From positions 103,165,540 through 103,229,539 of the forward strand of contig OX638130.1 in the NCBI GenBank assembly GCA_951804985.1: DNA of 64,000 nt. The letters are read 5' to 3'. The stretch is from Dryomyza anilis (Eukaryota > Arthropoda > Insecta > Diptera > Dryomyzidae). Of this stretch, positions 63,255-64,000 are shown one piece after another; position 1 is the stretch's first letter; each line of letters begins with the position of its first letter. The position numbers were made by a program, and so were the translations under genes. Below the pieces are notes generated by a model that was not told the origin of the DNA, did not search any database, and saw nothing but the letters and a program-made list of their open reading frames with translations.

Positions 63255-64000
63255 CAAGGGATTTCCAACCCAACACAATGCTTTTTTGAACATTTTCATT
63301 GATACTTTCATTGAAATTAAGAATCAATTCAATCGCTAAATGTTTTATTTAATTTTTAAATAGTTGAAAGTTTAAATATTACATTTGAAGTTTAAAACTA
63401 AACTTTAGAGCAATAATATGTTGTGACTACCAATAATATGTTGTGACAACCAAATGAAATGCTTTCTGAACTAATTCTGTCGTTGTACCTGTTTAAAATA
63501 CAAATGGAAAAATTTTATTTTGGATTATAAGAACAGAAAAATAGTAAACAATATACAAAATTCCAGCTCTCTCCATTCAATTATCGACTAAACAATGCAC
63601 ATTATCAATCATTTCAGTTGACGCAACCGAATAAATAAAAATACCCATAAAATTCGAGATTAGGTTTTTTGGGTTTTTCAAGCCCAACGTTTTTCTGAAA
63701 ATTTCCATCGAAATTTCAAATCAATCGTTAAAAGTTTAATTTGATTTTTAAATATTTGAATGTTTAAATATTACATTTGAGCTTGAAAGAAAGGTATACA
63801 AAAATAATGTGTTGTGACAACCAAATTTTACACATTACCAACAAATTCTGCCTTTAAATACAAATAGTAAAAAAAAAATTGATTATAAGAATAGAAGAAA
63901 TAGTAAATAAATCGATTAGAGACAATTAATAAAAAAATCCAGCTCTTTCCATGCACTTTTCATCTAAACAAGGCACATCAATCATATCAGTTGACGCAAC
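63255..64000. repeat. Direct duplication of ~0.4 kb running to the window edge
   Basis: Unit 1 (63255-63630) and unit 2 (63670-64000) share CCCAAC, GAAATT..AATCAAT, TTTAAATATTACATTTGA, AATATGTTGTGACAACCAAA-type text, ATAGTAAA, CCAGCTCT..CCAT and CAGTTGACGCAAC. Spacing shrinks from about 413 to 373 bp because of small deletions. Unit 1 also has an internal double AATATGTTGTGAC. It may be part of a longer array beyond the edge. Confidence 0.75.

Overview
The window is animal (insect) DNA, most likely from a higher fly (Diptera, Brachycera). It is very AT-rich. The only host gene I can identify is Frequenin (Frq, the NCS-1 orthologue), on the minus strand. Five coding exons with consensus splice sites encode residues 1-102: 34457-34520, 9116-9140, 8944-8992, 6783-6872 and 2660-2738. 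The remaining exons (Trp103 onward, with EF-hands 3 and 4) lie beyond the left edge. About 320 of the 64,000 bases are identified host coding sequence; almost everything else is intron, 5' flank and repeats.

Layout, left to right. 1-2659: Frq intron after exon 5, with a ~1.9 kb array of the heptamer TATAAAA. 2660-9140: exons 5, 4, 3 and a 25-nt exon 2, with a T-rich low-complexity block, a 421-bp duplication and a 1.3 kb purine tract (pyrimidine on the gene strand) just upstream of exon 4. 9141-34456: a 25.3 kb intron holding a 19-bp minisatellite, two 16-bp dyad minisatellites, MITE-like repeats, a ~74-bp minisatellite and two arrays of related nonamers (TAGTATTTT and TAGTATTTA). A palindromic MITE splits the first nonamer array; an apparently intact RTE-like non-LTR retrotransposon splits the second. 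34457-34520: coding exon 1 with the ATG.

34521-64000: 5' of the start codon. It holds two more 16-bp arrays, two mini-me elements, and an old repeat nested with a 1.6 kb TIR transposon (itself carrying a SINE-like unit) and a MITE. It also holds a decayed DD37E-type Tc1/mariner element inside another repeat, large foldbacks, and a mosaic of AT-rich inverted-repeat elements. A TATA-less minus-strand promoter candidate (Inr plus MTE) lies at about 57764 with a good donor at 57098, and could start a Frq transcript with a non-coding first exon. A GC-richer, plus-strand exon-like segment at 47747-47850 is unassigned.

The window is best read as one conserved neuronal calcium-sensor gene stretched over more than 32 kb by repeat growth. 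The unusual features are the long homogeneous short-unit arrays, one dyad minisatellite seeded four times in both orientations, transposons sitting inside the arrays, and a 25-nt exon bounded by a 25-kb intron. I found no bacterial features, CRISPR array, operon or cluster of cooperating genes.
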